Counted from the first letter of the stretch, positions 54,119 to 63,093 are shown. The stretch is DNA of 64,000 bases from Celerinatantimonas sp046054165 (GCF_046054165.1 NZ_JBFNXK010000021.1:3345-67344); one strand, 5' to 3'. Translations and numbers: made by a program. The notes: generated from the letters alone by a model not told the origin.

Positions 54119-55176
54119 TGCGTCAAACCCTGCCTTTTATTCTGAATGGACAAGCTATTTCACCCGGCCAGCAAGGCCGGGTTTTTCTCCCAATTACCCG
54201 TCTTTACAATAATACCCCGCTCGATCTAGAAGTCATTATCGAACATGGCCGTTATACGGGTCCAACCCTATTAGTCACCGCCGCCATTCATGGAGATGAA
54301 CTCAATGGAGTCGAAATCTGCCGACGATTACTCCAGCGCCAGTTAGCTGCTAAGCTGCATGGTACGTTGCTGATTGTTCCAGTCGTCAATCAACTAGGAT
54401 TTATTCAGCAGAGTCGTTATCTACCGGATCGACGCGATCTCAACCGTTGTTTTCCCGGTTCGGCCCGCGGAGCACTAGGCAGCCGCATGGCCGCTCAAAT
54501 CCGAGAACGGCTACTCAGCCAAGCTGACTATGCGATCGATTTGCATACGGGTGCCATCCATCGTAGTAACTTACCACAAATTCGAGTTGATATAGATGAC
54601 CCAGAGGGAATGCGCTTAGCTCAGTTATTTAATCCACCACTGATCCTGAATGCGCCCCTACGCGAAGGATCGTTTCGAGCTTCATCCGTCCACTCAGATA
54701 CACCGATGATCGTTTATGAAGCAGGGGAAGCTCTGCGCTTTGATCCCAAAAGTATCCGAACCGGAGAACGGGGCATTCGTCAGGTAATGGTGGGATTAAA
54801 TATGCTTCCGAAACGTTCGCATCGAAGCCCCAAAGTCAAACCGGTGATCGCCACCCGCTCCAGTTGGCTCCGCAGTGAATCCGATGGATTATTACTCAAT
54901 CATGCGGCTTTAGGACAATATCTGAGTCAGGGGGAAACGGTAGCGACTATTGCCTCCCCATTTGTACAAGGACAAGTGCAGCAACTCAAAGCCAAATTTG
55001 ATGGCATTGTCATTGGGCTGAATCATTTACCCGTTGTCAATGAAGGGGATGCGATTTTACATATTGCGGAACTGAACGGCGATCCAGAAACCCAATCCAG
55101 AGCGGCATCCATTCAAGCCGATTTTGATGATCCCAACGAGTACTTTCCTCCCATTGGAGATAATTCGATTACCTAA
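54118..55176 (+). CDS. AstE/AspA-like M14-family zinc hydrolase linked to RimK
   Basis: The 352-residue protein belongs to the succinylglutamate desuccinylase/aspartoacylase family. Zinc ligands are in AIHGDELNGVE (His and Glu) and AIDLHTG (His). A C-terminal barrel-sandwich region with LLLNHAALGQYLSQGETVA and FDGIVIGLNHLPVVNEGD resembles that of related deacylases. Its start overlaps the rimK stop. An enzyme that cuts acyl-amino acid or gamma/alpha-glutamyl bonds next to a glutamate ligase suggests removal of added glutamates, but that is inference. No ast genes are nearby, which argues against arginine catabolism. Confidence 0.85.
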   Translation: MRQTLPFILNGQAISPGQQGRVFLPITRLYNNTPLDLEVIIEHGRYTGPTLLVTAAIHGDELNGVEICRRLLQRQLAAKLHGTLLIVPVVNQLGFIQQSRYLPDRRDLNRCFPGSARGALGSRMAAQIRERLLSQADYAIDLHTGAIHRSNLPQIRVDIDDPEGMRLAQLFNPPLILNAPLREGSFRASSVHSDTPMIVYEAGEALRFDPKSIRTGERGIRQVMVGLNMLPKRSHRSPKVKPVIATRSSWLRSESDGLLLNHAALGQYLSQGETVATIASPFVQGQVQQLKAKFDGIVIGLNHLPVVNEGDAILHIAELNGDPETQSRAASIQADFDDPNEYFPPIGDNSIT

Positions 55177-55240
55177 GCATGACCGTTCTTGATGAAAATA
55201 GAGGCTACTAAATTATTTTAAATGAAAAACAACATTATTT

Positions 55241-55264
55241 GATGGCTCTATCAATAGAGCCATC
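55241..55264. terminator. Hairpin between the RimK trio and ubiI
   Basis: GATGGCTCTAT and ATAGAGCCATC form an 11-base perfect stem with a two-base centre between convergent genes. Only a poor T tract follows on the minus strand. Confidence 0.65.
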
Positions 55265-55273
55265 CGATCATTA

Positions 55274-56464
55274 TTAGATACGCGGTTCACCCAACCCCAG
55301 CGCCTGTTTAATCCACCGTTGTTTCAGCATGGGAAGCTGATTGCTCAGCTCCATCCCTAATCCACGCAGCAATTTTTTCGCCGGATGTTGTCCACTGAAC
55401 AAGCGTTTGAAAAATTCCATCGCGCCAATCATCAGTGTGGCATCTCCCTTTCGCTGCCGTTCCCAATCCCGCAGGTGCGGATGAAGTCCTAAATCCTTAC
55501 CTTGTTCATGTAAACGTCGCAAGGTTGTCGCCAAATCCCGGGCATCGGTTAACCCTAAATTAACGCCCTGCCCCGCCAACGGATGAATCGTATGCGCAGC
55601 ATCACCAATCAACACAAATCGATCTCCGGCCATATCCCGGGCATAACGCATCCGCAGAGGAAATACGCCTAATTCCCCCACCCGTTCACATAACCCCAAC
55701 TGCTGATCAAAGGCCATCGCCAGCTCTCGATTAAACTGCTCAACAGAAAAAGCCTGTAGTTGTTCCGCCCGCGCCAGAGGAACGGACCAAACGATAGAGC
55801 AACAGTGCGGATCGGGTAAAGGCAGGAATGCCAAAGGCCCTTGGGGTGTAAAAATCTGACGGGCACAATTCTGATGCGGTAACTGAGTTCGGATCGTAGC
55901 CACCAGTGCATGATGTTGATAATCCCAGAATGTTAGAGGCACATGACACTGCTCTCTCAACCAAGAATTTGCGCCATCCGCACCGACGATCAATTGCGCA
56001 GACACCATTCCGGCCTGTTCAAAGCGTAACCACGCTTCTCGCTGGCCTCGTTCAATTTGTAAACAGTTTTCAGAGAGAATGGTCACGTTAGATTGAGATT
56101 GGATTAACTGCCACAAACTATCACGGATCACGTCGTTTTCAATGATATGTCCCAGTTCATGAGTCATCACACTCTGACAATCAAAATCAATTTTCGCAAA
56201 ACTATCTTTTTCCCAGACATGCATGGTTTGATAAGATTGCAGTCGCTGCGAAAGGATCCCGGACCAAGCGCCTAGTGCATCCAAAAAATGCTGACTGGAG
56301 GCACTGATAGCACTGACTCGCAAGCTAAAATCGCGCTCAGCATCCAGCGGTGCCGGAAGATGGGGGTCCACAACGGCAATTTGCAATGATGTATCCGCCA
56401 GCGCCAGCGCTAGAGATAATCCGACCATTCCCCCACCCAAAATAACTAAATCAAATGATTGCAT
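55274..56464 (-). CDS. ubiI: Ubiquinone biosynthesis hydroxylase UbiI (VisC)
   Basis: The 396-residue FAD monooxygenase hydroxylates C5 of the ubiquinone ring. The N-terminal Rossmann motif is GGGMVGLSLALALAD, the middle motif is VGADGANSWLR, and the C-terminal FAD motif is GDAAHTIHPLAGQGVNLGL. It is paired with ubiH on the same strand, 134 bases downstream of it, as in E. coli. UbiI rather than UbiH is chosen from the DAAH form and gene order. Confidence 0.93.
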   Translation of the reverse strand: MQSFDLVILGGGMVGLSLALALADTSLQIAVVDPHLPAPLDAERDFSLRVSAISASSQHFLDALGAWSGILSQRLQSYQTMHVWEKDSFAKIDFDCQSVMTHELGHIIENDVIRDSLWQLIQSQSNVTILSENCLQIERGQREAWLRFEQAGMVSAQLIVGADGANSWLREQCHVPLTFWDYQHHALVATIRTQLPHQNCARQIFTPQGPLAFLPLPDPHCCSIVWSVPLARAEQLQAFSVEQFNRELAMAFDQQLGLCERVGELGVFPLRMRYARDMAGDRFVLIGDAAHTIHPLAGQGVNLGLTDARDLATTLRRLHEQGKDLGLHPHLRDWERQRKGDATLMIGAMEFFKRLFSGQHPAKKLLRGLGMELSNQLPMLKQRWIKQALGLGEPRI

Positions 56465-56598
56465 GTTTTCTCACCGTAATCTTAGGGTCTGTTGAGCAGC
56501 GTTGATTGATAGCGGCGACGATGAATATAAAAGCCAAAACCAGCCTTGATCACGCCTCATATGTCTTAAAGTAGAAACCTATTCCGATACATTACATC

Positions 56599-57804
56599 TC
56601 AAAACAGTGATTCATGTTCGACAAACCCCAAAGTTTGCTGAACTAATTTATTCTTCAAAAAAGAACAGTGTTGCATCATCACTAATCCCATATTGCGAGC
56701 AATCACACTGATTTTATCCCGACTAGAAAAACCAAACGCTAGTGCACTGGTTAATCCAACCGTATGGGTAATATCCGATTGGCGCAACTGCCGATACCGT
56801 AACAAATGCACCATCGCCCCGGGATCTGACTGAAGGCAAACCTGTTCAGCTAACAGGGCTGCATCTCGAATGCCCAAATTAAATCCCTGTCCAGCAATGG
56901 GATGCAGGCTATGTGCTGCATTCCCAATCACGGCACAGCGATGTGCGATTAACTGCTGCCGTTGCGTGAGAATAAGCGGATATCCTTCGCGTTTACCAAC
57001 GCGTTGAAATTCACCGACTCGATATCCAAAGGCTTGTTGCAACCCTTTTAAAAACTGTGACTCGCTGGCGGTTAGCCAGTATTGCTGTTGCGCTCTGGGA
57101 ACACACCAAACCAGTGACCAACGCCCTTCGGTCATCGGTAACAAGGCCACTGGACCATGTTCGGTAAAACGTTCAAAAGCTCGCTGCTGATGAAGATCCG
57201 CAGAAACAACATTCGCAATAATAGCACTTTGCCCATAATCCAGTTGCTGACTATCGATGTGTAACTCGGAAGCCACGGCTGAACGACCACCATCCGCCCC
57301 GACCAGCAATCGGGCCGTCAATTGCCGGCCATCATCCAATATCACCTGCTGCGCCTCTTGGGTCGTTACGATTTGCGCCAGCCGACAAGGACAAAATACT
57401 GAAATATTAGGATAAACCGCTAATTGCTGATACAGCTCACGTCCGGCATGCATCAGTTCAATCACCGCCCCCAATGCTGAACGCTGGTAATCTTTCGCCT
57501 GAATAGTCACCTGACCGAGATGCCCCCGATCAGAGACATGGATCTGAGAAATAGGTTCAGCATACGCCGCTAACCGGGGCCATAGCCGATTCCGACGATA
57601 GATATCGATACTTCCAGCCGCCAATGCAATAGCTCGCCCATCAAACCCTGGATGATCACCATAATTTAATGCGCTAGCTTCGATAATCGCAATGCGAAGT
57701 GGTTTTTCTCCCCGAGATATTGCCTGCTGAGAAACCAGCAGAGCAAAGGTAATGCCGGCCATTCCGCCGCCATTTACAATAATATCGAAATCGGTTGTAA
57801 GCAT
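56599..57804 (-). CDS. ubiH: Ubiquinone biosynthesis hydroxylase UbiH
   Basis: This 401-residue FAD monooxygenase hydroxylates C1 of the ubiquinone ring. The Rossmann motif GGGMAGITFALLVSQ, VGADGGRSAVA and the C-terminal GNAAHSLHPIAGQGFNLGI are present; Asn in place of Asp (GNAA) is as I recall it from E. coli UbiH. Upstream on this strand, 137 bases separate it from ygfB with no pepP gene between, unlike E. coli. A small hairpin (ATGCTC-GAAA-GAGCAT, 57859-57874) lies in that gap. Confidence 0.94.
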   Translation of the reverse strand: MLTTDFDIIVNGGGMAGITFALLVSQQAISRGEKPLRIAIIEASALNYGDHPGFDGRAIALAAGSIDIYRRNRLWPRLAAYAEPISQIHVSDRGHLGQVTIQAKDYQRSALGAVIELMHAGRELYQQLAVYPNISVFCPCRLAQIVTTQEAQQVILDDGRQLTARLLVGADGGRSAVASELHIDSQQLDYGQSAIIANVVSADLHQQRAFERFTEHGPVALLPMTEGRWSLVWCVPRAQQQYWLTASESQFLKGLQQAFGYRVGEFQRVGKREGYPLILTQRQQLIAHRCAVIGNAAHSLHPIAGQGFNLGIRDAALLAEQVCLQSDPGAMVHLLRYRQLRQSDITHTVGLTSALAFGFSSRDKISVIARNMGLVMMQHCSFLKNKLVQQTLGFVEHESLF

Positions 57805-57941
57805 TATTCTTCTAACTTATCAGGTAAAAAAGACCTATGGATATTCACCCGCAACATCATGCTCGAAAGAGCATTTAAACCCGCGATTCTCAGCGCAGGG
57901 CCACAGACCCAACCAGCCCTTCCCGATGAATCACTTCGTCC

Positions 57942-58526
57942 TTAATGTAAGGTTCGGGCATCGTCACCAGAATGACGCAATGCATAGTGATTAAAACAAG
58001 CCATACATCCAACCCGGATATATTCATAAATCTCAAAATAAGCCTGCTCATTATTTTCATCTTCATTATCAAAAACTAATGATAAATGAGCAATCTGATT
58101 GAAATCATTGACGACTTCTTGAATATCTTCAGGGGCTTTATTCAATTCCTGACAGATCAGGGCAAAACCGACTAAAAAATTCTGAACCCACTGTGCCATC
58201 GCTTCGGCCCGTTCATCGAGGGGATCATTATCACTTGGCAACAATGGATAAAAATTAAAATACTCTCCACGAAATAATCGCTCACTATCTTGGATAAGCT
58301 GCTCCATATTCCGTAAAAGGGCGCGGGGTAATGCTAAACCATCATTAAATAGTTCATTTAAATGTACCTGCCAACTGGCATCATTGACGGGTAATCCCCC
58401 AGCTAATAAGCCACAAAGTAAGCCATGCACCTCTGCGGGTGTCGCCATGACATCATGTTTTGTCAGTAATTCGCCCAATGAGGCGTAATCTGGATATGTC
58501 GTCTCTTTCACGGTTTCAACCTTCAT
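57942..58526 (-). CDS. ygfB: UPF0149 family protein YgfB
   Basis: This 194-residue acidic helical protein belongs to the YgfB/UPF0149 family. TPAEVHGLLCGLLAGG near the N terminus, DDDxxDERAEAMAQWVQNFLVGF-like LDERAEAMAQWVQNFLVGF and the C-terminal YEYIRVG are typical, and the ending TLH is shared with E. coli. I chose ATG 58526; a TTG at 58565 extends the frame by 13 residues. In Pseudomonas, YgfB affects ampDh3 and beta-lactam response; its role here is unknown. Divergent from zapA. Confidence 0.9.
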   Translation of the reverse strand: MKVETVKETTYPDYASLGELLTKHDVMATPAEVHGLLCGLLAGGLPVNDASWQVHLNELFNDGLALPRALLRNMEQLIQDSERLFRGEYFNFYPLLPSDNDPLDERAEAMAQWVQNFLVGFALICQELNKAPEDIQEVVNDFNQIAHLSLVFDNEDENNEQAYFEIYEYIRVGCMACFNHYALRHSGDDARTLH

Positions 58527-58702
58527 GGTATATTCAAAGGCGATCCTATCACCGCCAGCTCCCAAGCTCTAGGGGCTGATGATCTTCATTGACTATTTTT
58601 GCCGACCAGCACCAAAATCTATCGTGCTGACCTCGTTAGTTCAGTCCCTCGTTTTTCCATTAACAATGGCTACAACTTTCGTAAAAATAATGAGGAACAC
58701 GG

Positions 58703-58708
58703 TATAAT
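58703..58708 (+). promoter_or_regulatory. Possible -10 element for zapA
   Basis: A perfect TATAAT stands 97 bases before the zapA start in the ygfB-zapA divergent gap. No convincing -35 hexamer lies at the usual distance, so this is tentative. Confidence 0.3.
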
Positions 58709-58804
58709 AAAAAAGCAAAAACACGTTAAGCTTATAGGTACACTTGCAACTGAGGCCCGTGAGCTATATAGTCTGCGCAATCAGACCTTGGACGGACGGT
58801 CACG

Positions 58805-59107
58805 ATGAGTAAAGCTATCGATATCTTATTATTGGGAAAAAGCTATCGTGTTTCTTGTCCTGAGGGGCAGGAACAATCCCTTCATCAGGCAGCTGGAGAA
58901 TTAGCCGCACGTCTGGATGAAGCACGGCAGAAAATCACTGCCAATAATGAACATTTAGCGATGATGGTTGCCCTGAATCTGGCTTATGAACTTTTGTCAG
59001 AAAAACAGAAGAATCAGGAGTATACCGAGAGTATGGATACCCGGATCAAATCGCTTCAAGAAACAATTGAACACGCTTTATTGGAAAATTCTTCAATAAA
59101 TCGTTAA
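58805..59107 (+). CDS. zapA: Cell division protein ZapA
   Basis: The 100-residue protein starts with an N-terminal beta-hairpin head (AIDILLLGKSYRVSCPEGQEQ), followed by the ZapA helix (LHQAAGELAARLDEARQK, then ALNLAYELL) and a C-terminal coiled coil. ZapA tetramers cross-link FtsZ filaments at midcell. It sits directly upstream of 6S RNA, the conserved zapA-ssrS arrangement. Divergent from ygfB. Confidence 0.95.
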   Translation: MSKAIDILLLGKSYRVSCPEGQEQSLHQAAGELAARLDEARQKITANNEHLAMMVALNLAYELLSEKQKNQEYTESMDTRIKSLQETIEHALLENSSINR

Positions 59108-59110
59108 ACT
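59081..59110 (+). promoter_or_regulatory. Putative promoter of 6S RNA inside the zapA 3' end
   Basis: TTGGAA (59081-59086) and TAAACT (59105-59110) are 18 bases apart. They would start transcription close to 59115, where the 6S terminal stem begins. Confidence 0.4.
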
Positions 59111-59114
59111 TTAT

Positions 59115-59290
59115 ATGCCTGGGGTGAGCGCCAGTTAGTTTTTCCTCTGCCGATACTACAATTTAAGGGTCGCTTTTTGTGGCTATTGAGCATGCTCAGC
59201 TAGACTGAGAAGCCTACGGTTGATGAATTGGGACCCGCCTTGAACTTTTCGGTTCAAGGGATAAACGAAACAGCGCCACCTTGGGTATCC
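59115..59290 (+). ncRNA. ssrS: 6S RNA
   Basis: The roughly 176-nt RNA follows zapA, as in E. coli (184 nt). The ends pair: ATGCCTGGGGTGAGCGC at 59115-59131 with GCGCCACCTTGGGTAT at 59273-59288, using several G-U pairs and one bulge. Inside are the conserved GAGCATGCTC and GAGAAGCC blocks and the hairpin CCTTGAAC ... GTTCAAGGG, all shared with E. coli 6S. The RNA imitates an open promoter and sequesters sigma-70 RNA polymerase in stationary phase. Exact ends are estimated from pairing; processing was not visible. Confidence 0.93.
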
Positions 59291-59302
59291 TTTTCCGATA
59301 CC
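59284..59302 (+). terminator. Hairpin at the 3' end of 6S RNA
   Basis: GGTATC and GATACC pair around CTTTTCC. This hairpin competes with the 6S terminal stem, whose 3' arm it shares, and may take part in termination or processing. No T tract follows. Confidence 0.4.
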
Positions 59303-59465
59303 TCCCCCTACACTATCGTCGATCTGTTGGACCTACAGATAATTTACTCTCGTTGTTTGACGATTTTGTGAATATCATTTTAGTTCTCAGGTCGGTTTAC
59401 AGGGAAATCTCATTTTTTTAAGATAAAACATGCTATTTATCCCAAAATCCTGATGGAGGCTTATT

Positions 59466-60206
59466 CTGTTACCTAAAACTTATTGGCTCATCGCCATGAG
59501 CTTGCTGATTTCAGCCCATGCCATTGCATTTGAAATCAATGATTCAGATTTGAAGAAAAAGGGCTATGCAGGAGAAGCCGAAGCAGGGGTCAATATCACT
59601 ACAGGGAATTCTCATACTTCTTCAGGTCATGGTCGGTTAGCCGTCGACTTTTTTTTCGGACACTGGCGACACAATACGGATTTTGAGGCTAACTATGCCA
59701 AAGATTCAGGCGAAGTCAGTGCCGAGCGCTATTATGCCAGTTACAAAGCCAATAGGGATTGGAACCAAACGACATACACCTATGGGCTCGTTACTTATGA
59801 AAATGACCGTTTTAACGGGCTTTATAATACCGTGACCACCTCACTCGGCTATGGTCGCCGACTCTTTCATACCAATACTCAGTATCTAGACACTGAAGTA
59901 GGTCCTGGGTGGCGTTACAACGAGTCGGATGATAATTCAAATGAGGGGATTTTCCGTGTGGCTTTTGACTACGATTGGAAAATTAGCAGTAATGCCTCTT
60001 TTCACCAGACCTTTTCTAGTGAAATAGGTTCCAACAATACAATGTCACGTGCTGAAAGTTCTATTACCAGCAACATCTGGGGACCTCTGGCGTTAAAAGC
60101 CAGCATCACCCTCACGCATCAAACCAGCCCGGCTCAGGACAGCGAAGACTCGCCACCGGAACACCTGGATACGGTATCCGCCATCACCTTACTTTATAAT
60201 TTTTAA
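59466..60206 (+). CDS. DUF481 outer-membrane beta-barrel protein
   Basis: The protein ends in LLYNF, an aromatic outer-membrane signal, and has alternating beta-strands typical of DUF481 (YdiY-like salt-induced porins): EAEAGVNITTGNS near the N terminus. The only ATG (59496) has no ribosome site and gives a signal peptide without a basic n-region. GGAGG at 59455-59459 instead points to CTG 59466 in the same frame. That start gives LPKTYWLIAMSLLISAHAIA, a normal signal peptide, and 246 residues in all. TGA at 59451 rules out anything longer. Function is unknown. It lies between 6S RNA and fau, where E. coli has no gene. Confidence 0.8.
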   Translation: MLPKTYWLIAMSLLISAHAIAFEINDSDLKKKGYAGEAEAGVNITTGNSHTSSGHGRLAVDFFFGHWRHNTDFEANYAKDSGEVSAERYYASYKANRDWNQTTYTYGLVTYENDRFNGLYNTVTTSLGYGRRLFHTNTQYLDTEVGPGWRYNESDDNSNEGIFRVAFDYDWKISSNASFHQTFSSEIGSNNTMSRAESSITSNIWGPLALKASITLTHQTSPAQDSEDSPPEHLDTVSAITLLYNF

Positions 60207-60301
60207 CGGGCCATGAGAGATCCGAATATGACATATCTCTCATCCATTGCCGTACCAGACAAAGTACGCCTCAGACCCCATAATTGGATGAAGACCACAC
60301 T

Positions 60302-60916
60302 ATGACACTCTCCGAACCACGTCAGCTCATCAGACAACAGATCCGGCAGCGCCGCCGACAACTCTCAGTGACGGAACAGGAGCTGGCGGGCCATGCCGTA
60401 AAAAATCGGCTCCAATCCTTGCTCGAACAGTCGACTATCCAACGTGTTGCTCTTTATCTGAGCGTCGATGGCGAGCTTTCCACTCGACCATTAATCGAAT
60501 TGTGTTGGGCGCTTGCTGTAGACGTCTATTTACCGGTATTGCATCCCTTTAGTCAGGGGCATCTATTATTTCTAAAATATACTCCCCAAACTCAGTTGAT
60601 CGAAAACCGTTTTAAAATTCAAGAACCTAAACTCAATTGTTTAGATGTGCTACCTCCGGCACAACTCAATATCTTATTCACCCCACTGGTCGCCTTTGAT
60701 GCTTCAGGAAACCGATTGGGGATGGGCGGTGGGTTTTATGATCGAACCTTTGCCACACTCCCGGAGCAAATCCAACGAATAGGGTTAGCACACGATCTGC
60801 AATACTATCCTCAGCTTCCGATTGCCGAATGGGATCAACCCTTAGATCAAATCATAACCCCCAGTAAAAGCTGGGATTGGTCCACGCCCTTGGAGTATAA
60901 TTCCGGCAACAATTAA
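60302..60916 (+). CDS. fau: 5-formyltetrahydrofolate cyclo-ligase
   Basis: This 204-residue enzyme (YgfA/MTHFS) converts 5-formyl-THF to 5,10-methenyl-THF with ATP. The signature NRLGMGGGFYDR and the N-terminal LIRQQIRQRRRQLS are present. I chose ATG 60302 rather than the TTG at 60284; neither has a strong ribosome site. In E. coli fau is cotranscribed with 6S RNA; here a DUF481 gene intervenes. It is followed 22 bases later by rpiA. Confidence 0.93.
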   Translation: MTLSEPRQLIRQQIRQRRRQLSVTEQELAGHAVKNRLQSLLEQSTIQRVALYLSVDGELSTRPLIELCWALAVDVYLPVLHPFSQGHLLFLKYTPQTQLIENRFKIQEPKLNCLDVLPPAQLNILFTPLVAFDASGNRLGMGGGFYDRTFATLPEQIQRIGLAHDLQYYPQLPIAEWDQPLDQIITPSKSWDWSTPLEYNSGNN

Positions 60917-60938
60917 TCATGACGAAATAAATCCCCCT

Positions 60939-61592
60939 ATGACACAAGATGAAATGAAAAAGGCCGTAGGCCAGGCTGCACTAGAATTTGTGAAACCCAA
61001 TACGATTGTCGGTGTAGGTACCGGTTCAACCGTCAACTTTTTTATCGAAGCGTTAGGTTCAATGGCTCATCAAATTGATGGAGCCGTGGCCAGCTCAGTT
61101 CAATCTGCAGAACGATTACGAGCCCTAGGCATTGATGTCGTTGATCTAAACAGTGTCAATGAATTGGATGTTTACATTGATGGTGCTGATGAAATTACGC
61201 CCCATAACGCCATGATTAAAGGGGGCGGAGCTGCGCTCACCCGAGAAAAAATTGTCGCGGCTGTGGCCAAAAAATTTGTCTGTATTGTCGATAAAAGCAA
61301 GCAGGTCGATGTATTAGGTCGTTTTCCACTGCCGGTTGAAGTCATCCCGATGGCTCGGAGTTATGTGGCCCGAGAATTGGTCAAACTCGGAGGAGTACCA
61401 GAATATCGTCAAGGCGTCGTCACCGATAACGGCAATGTGATTTTAGACGTCTATCATCTAGATATTCTTAATCCCGTTGAAATGGAAAAAACCATCAATA
61501 ATATCGCTGGTGTTGTGACCAATGGCATATTTGCACTCCGCGGTGCCGATCATGTCATCATTGGTACGCCCGATGGCATCATTAAGCGCTAA
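60939..61592 (+). CDS. rpiA: Ribose-5-phosphate isomerase A
   Basis: This 217-residue enzyme interconverts ribose 5-phosphate and ribulose 5-phosphate. VGVGTGSTVNFFIEAL, DVYIDGADEI, IKGGGAALTREKIVA and VDKSKQVDVLG carry the substrate-binding and catalytic Asp, Glu and Lys residues. Followed by a strong terminator, and then serA on the same strand, as in E. coli gene order (there divergent). Confidence 0.97.
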   Translation: MTQDEMKKAVGQAALEFVKPNTIVGVGTGSTVNFFIEALGSMAHQIDGAVASSVQSAERLRALGIDVVDLNSVNELDVYIDGADEITPHNAMIKGGGAALTREKIVAAVAKKFVCIVDKSKQVDVLGRFPLPVEVIPMARSYVARELVKLGGVPEYRQGVVTDNGNVILDVYHLDILNPVEMEKTINNIAGVVTNGIFALRGADHVIIGTPDGIIKR

Positions 61593-61597
61593 TGGAT

Positions 61598-61624
61598 GTC
61601 ACTCCTCGGGAGTGACTTTTTTTT
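61598..61624 (+). terminator. Terminator of rpiA
   Basis: GTCACTCC and GGAGTGAC form an 8-base stem with a TCG loop, followed by eight T residues. Confidence 0.94.
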
Positions 61625-61828
61625 ATCTAAAAATTATAGATAATCTGGAATAATGGTCGATTATTAGCGTTAATATTGTTTAAATCCGATGGGTTTACTG
61701 CATATTACCAAATAATTATCTAAGTCTGGGGTGGATGATGAAAAAACGGCAATTCCACCATCCCAACTTTTCTGCTAGTTTAATTTGCAGACTGCACGAT
61801 GCACTATATAAGGGAGTAAACCAGTACC

Positions 61829-63061
61829 ATGTCAAAATTTTCACTCGATAAAGATAAAATTAAAATCCTGTTATTGGAAGGACTGCATCCAAGTTCGCTG
61901 GAATCCTTCCATGCAGCTGGATATACCAATATCGAGCAATTAAAAACATCGCTTCCTGAAGACGAATTGATCGAAAAGATCAAAGACGTTCACTTTATCG
62001 GTATTCGTTCCCGAACACATCTGACTAAAGAAGTGTTGATCCATGCAGAAAAATTAGTAGCGATCGGCTGTTTTTGTATCGGCACCAATCAGGTCGATTT
62101 ACCTGCGGCACGGGAACTGGGGATTCCAGTATTTAATGCCCCATTTTCCAATACCCGCAGCGTGGCTGAATTGGTAATCGCTGAAATAATTCTATTACTT
62201 CGCGGTATTCCAGCCCGTAATGCCAAAGCACATCGCGGTGAATGGCAAAAATCAGCTGTCAGTTCCTATGAAGCCCGAGGGAAAACGTTGGGGATCATCG
62301 GCTATGGTCATATCGGAACTCAGTTGGGGATCCTCGCAGAAACCGTGGGGATGAATGTTATCTATTATGATATTGAACCGAAGCTATCCATCGGTAATGC
62401 CCGACAGATTGCATCCTTAGGTGAATTACTCGGCACCAGTGATGTTGTCAGTCTGCACGTTCCGGAAACACCACAGACTAAAAATATGTTCACCGCCACA
62501 GAAATGGAACAGATGAAACCCGGAGCGATGCTCATCAATGCTTCTCGGGGAACTGTGGTTGATATTGATGCGCTGGCCGAATACCTGAAAGCAGAAAAAA
62601 TTGCCGGTGCTGCTATCGATGTTTATCCAACCGAACCCAAATCAAATAAAGAAACATTTGAATCTCCACTGCGTGAGTTCGACAATGTTCTGTTAACCCC
62701 ACACATTGGGGGGAGCACTCAAGAAGCTCAGGAAAATATTGGAACTGAAGTCGCTTCTAAACTAGTGAAATACTCCGATAATGGTTCGACACTGTCTGCG
62801 GTCAACTTCCCTGAAGTTTCCTTGCCAGCCAATACTGACGGAGCGAGCCGCCTGCTGCACATTCATCATAACCAACCTGGGATTATTACTCAGATTAACC
62901 GCATTTTTGCAGATGATGAATTTAACATTGCCGCTCAGTACCTACAAACCGAAGGCAATATCGGCTATGTGGTCATCGATGTACAAACCACTCACAGTCA
63001 TGAAGCACTGGATAAACTAAAAGCCATTGAAGGCACGATTCGTGCCCGAGTTCTCTATTAA
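61829..63061 (+). CDS. serA: D-3-phosphoglycerate dehydrogenase
   Basis: The 410-residue enzyme, same length as E. coli SerA and with the same ...RVLY end, oxidises 3-phosphoglycerate in serine synthesis. The NAD motif is GIIGYGHIGTQLGI; catalytic Arg and His lie in NASRGTVVDI and TPHIGGSTQEAQENIG. The C-terminal ACT domain (IHHNQPGIITQINRIF) binds serine for feedback inhibition. GGGAG lies upstream of the ATG. The 236 bases before it contain the rpiA terminator and an AT-rich leader; Lrp control is known in E. coli, but I saw no clear site. Confidence 0.97.
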   Translation: MSKFSLDKDKIKILLLEGLHPSSLESFHAAGYTNIEQLKTSLPEDELIEKIKDVHFIGIRSRTHLTKEVLIHAEKLVAIGCFCIGTNQVDLPAARELGIPVFNAPFSNTRSVAELVIAEIILLLRGIPARNAKAHRGEWQKSAVSSYEARGKTLGIIGYGHIGTQLGILAETVGMNVIYYDIEPKLSIGNARQIASLGELLGTSDVVSLHVPETPQTKNMFTATEMEQMKPGAMLINASRGTVVDIDALAEYLKAEKIAGAAIDVYPTEPKSNKETFESPLREFDNVLLTPHIGGSTQEAQENIGTEVASKLVKYSDNGSTLSAVNFPEVSLPANTDGASRLLHIHHNQPGIITQINRIFADDEFNIAAQYLQTEGNIGYVVIDVQTTHSHEALDKLKAIEGTIRARVLY

Positions 63062-63093
63062 TCTTAATACGATACGGTAGCAACTCAATCTAA

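Noticed and set aside
57890..58072. Frame of about 60 codons at the ygfB 3' end as a possible pepP remnant
   Set aside because: Its translation does not resemble the PepP C terminus and it lies mainly out of frame within ygfB.
58599..58808. Open frame of 69 codons between ygfB and zapA
   Set aside because: Covers the probable zapA promoter and leader, no motif, no ribosome site, ends inside zapA.
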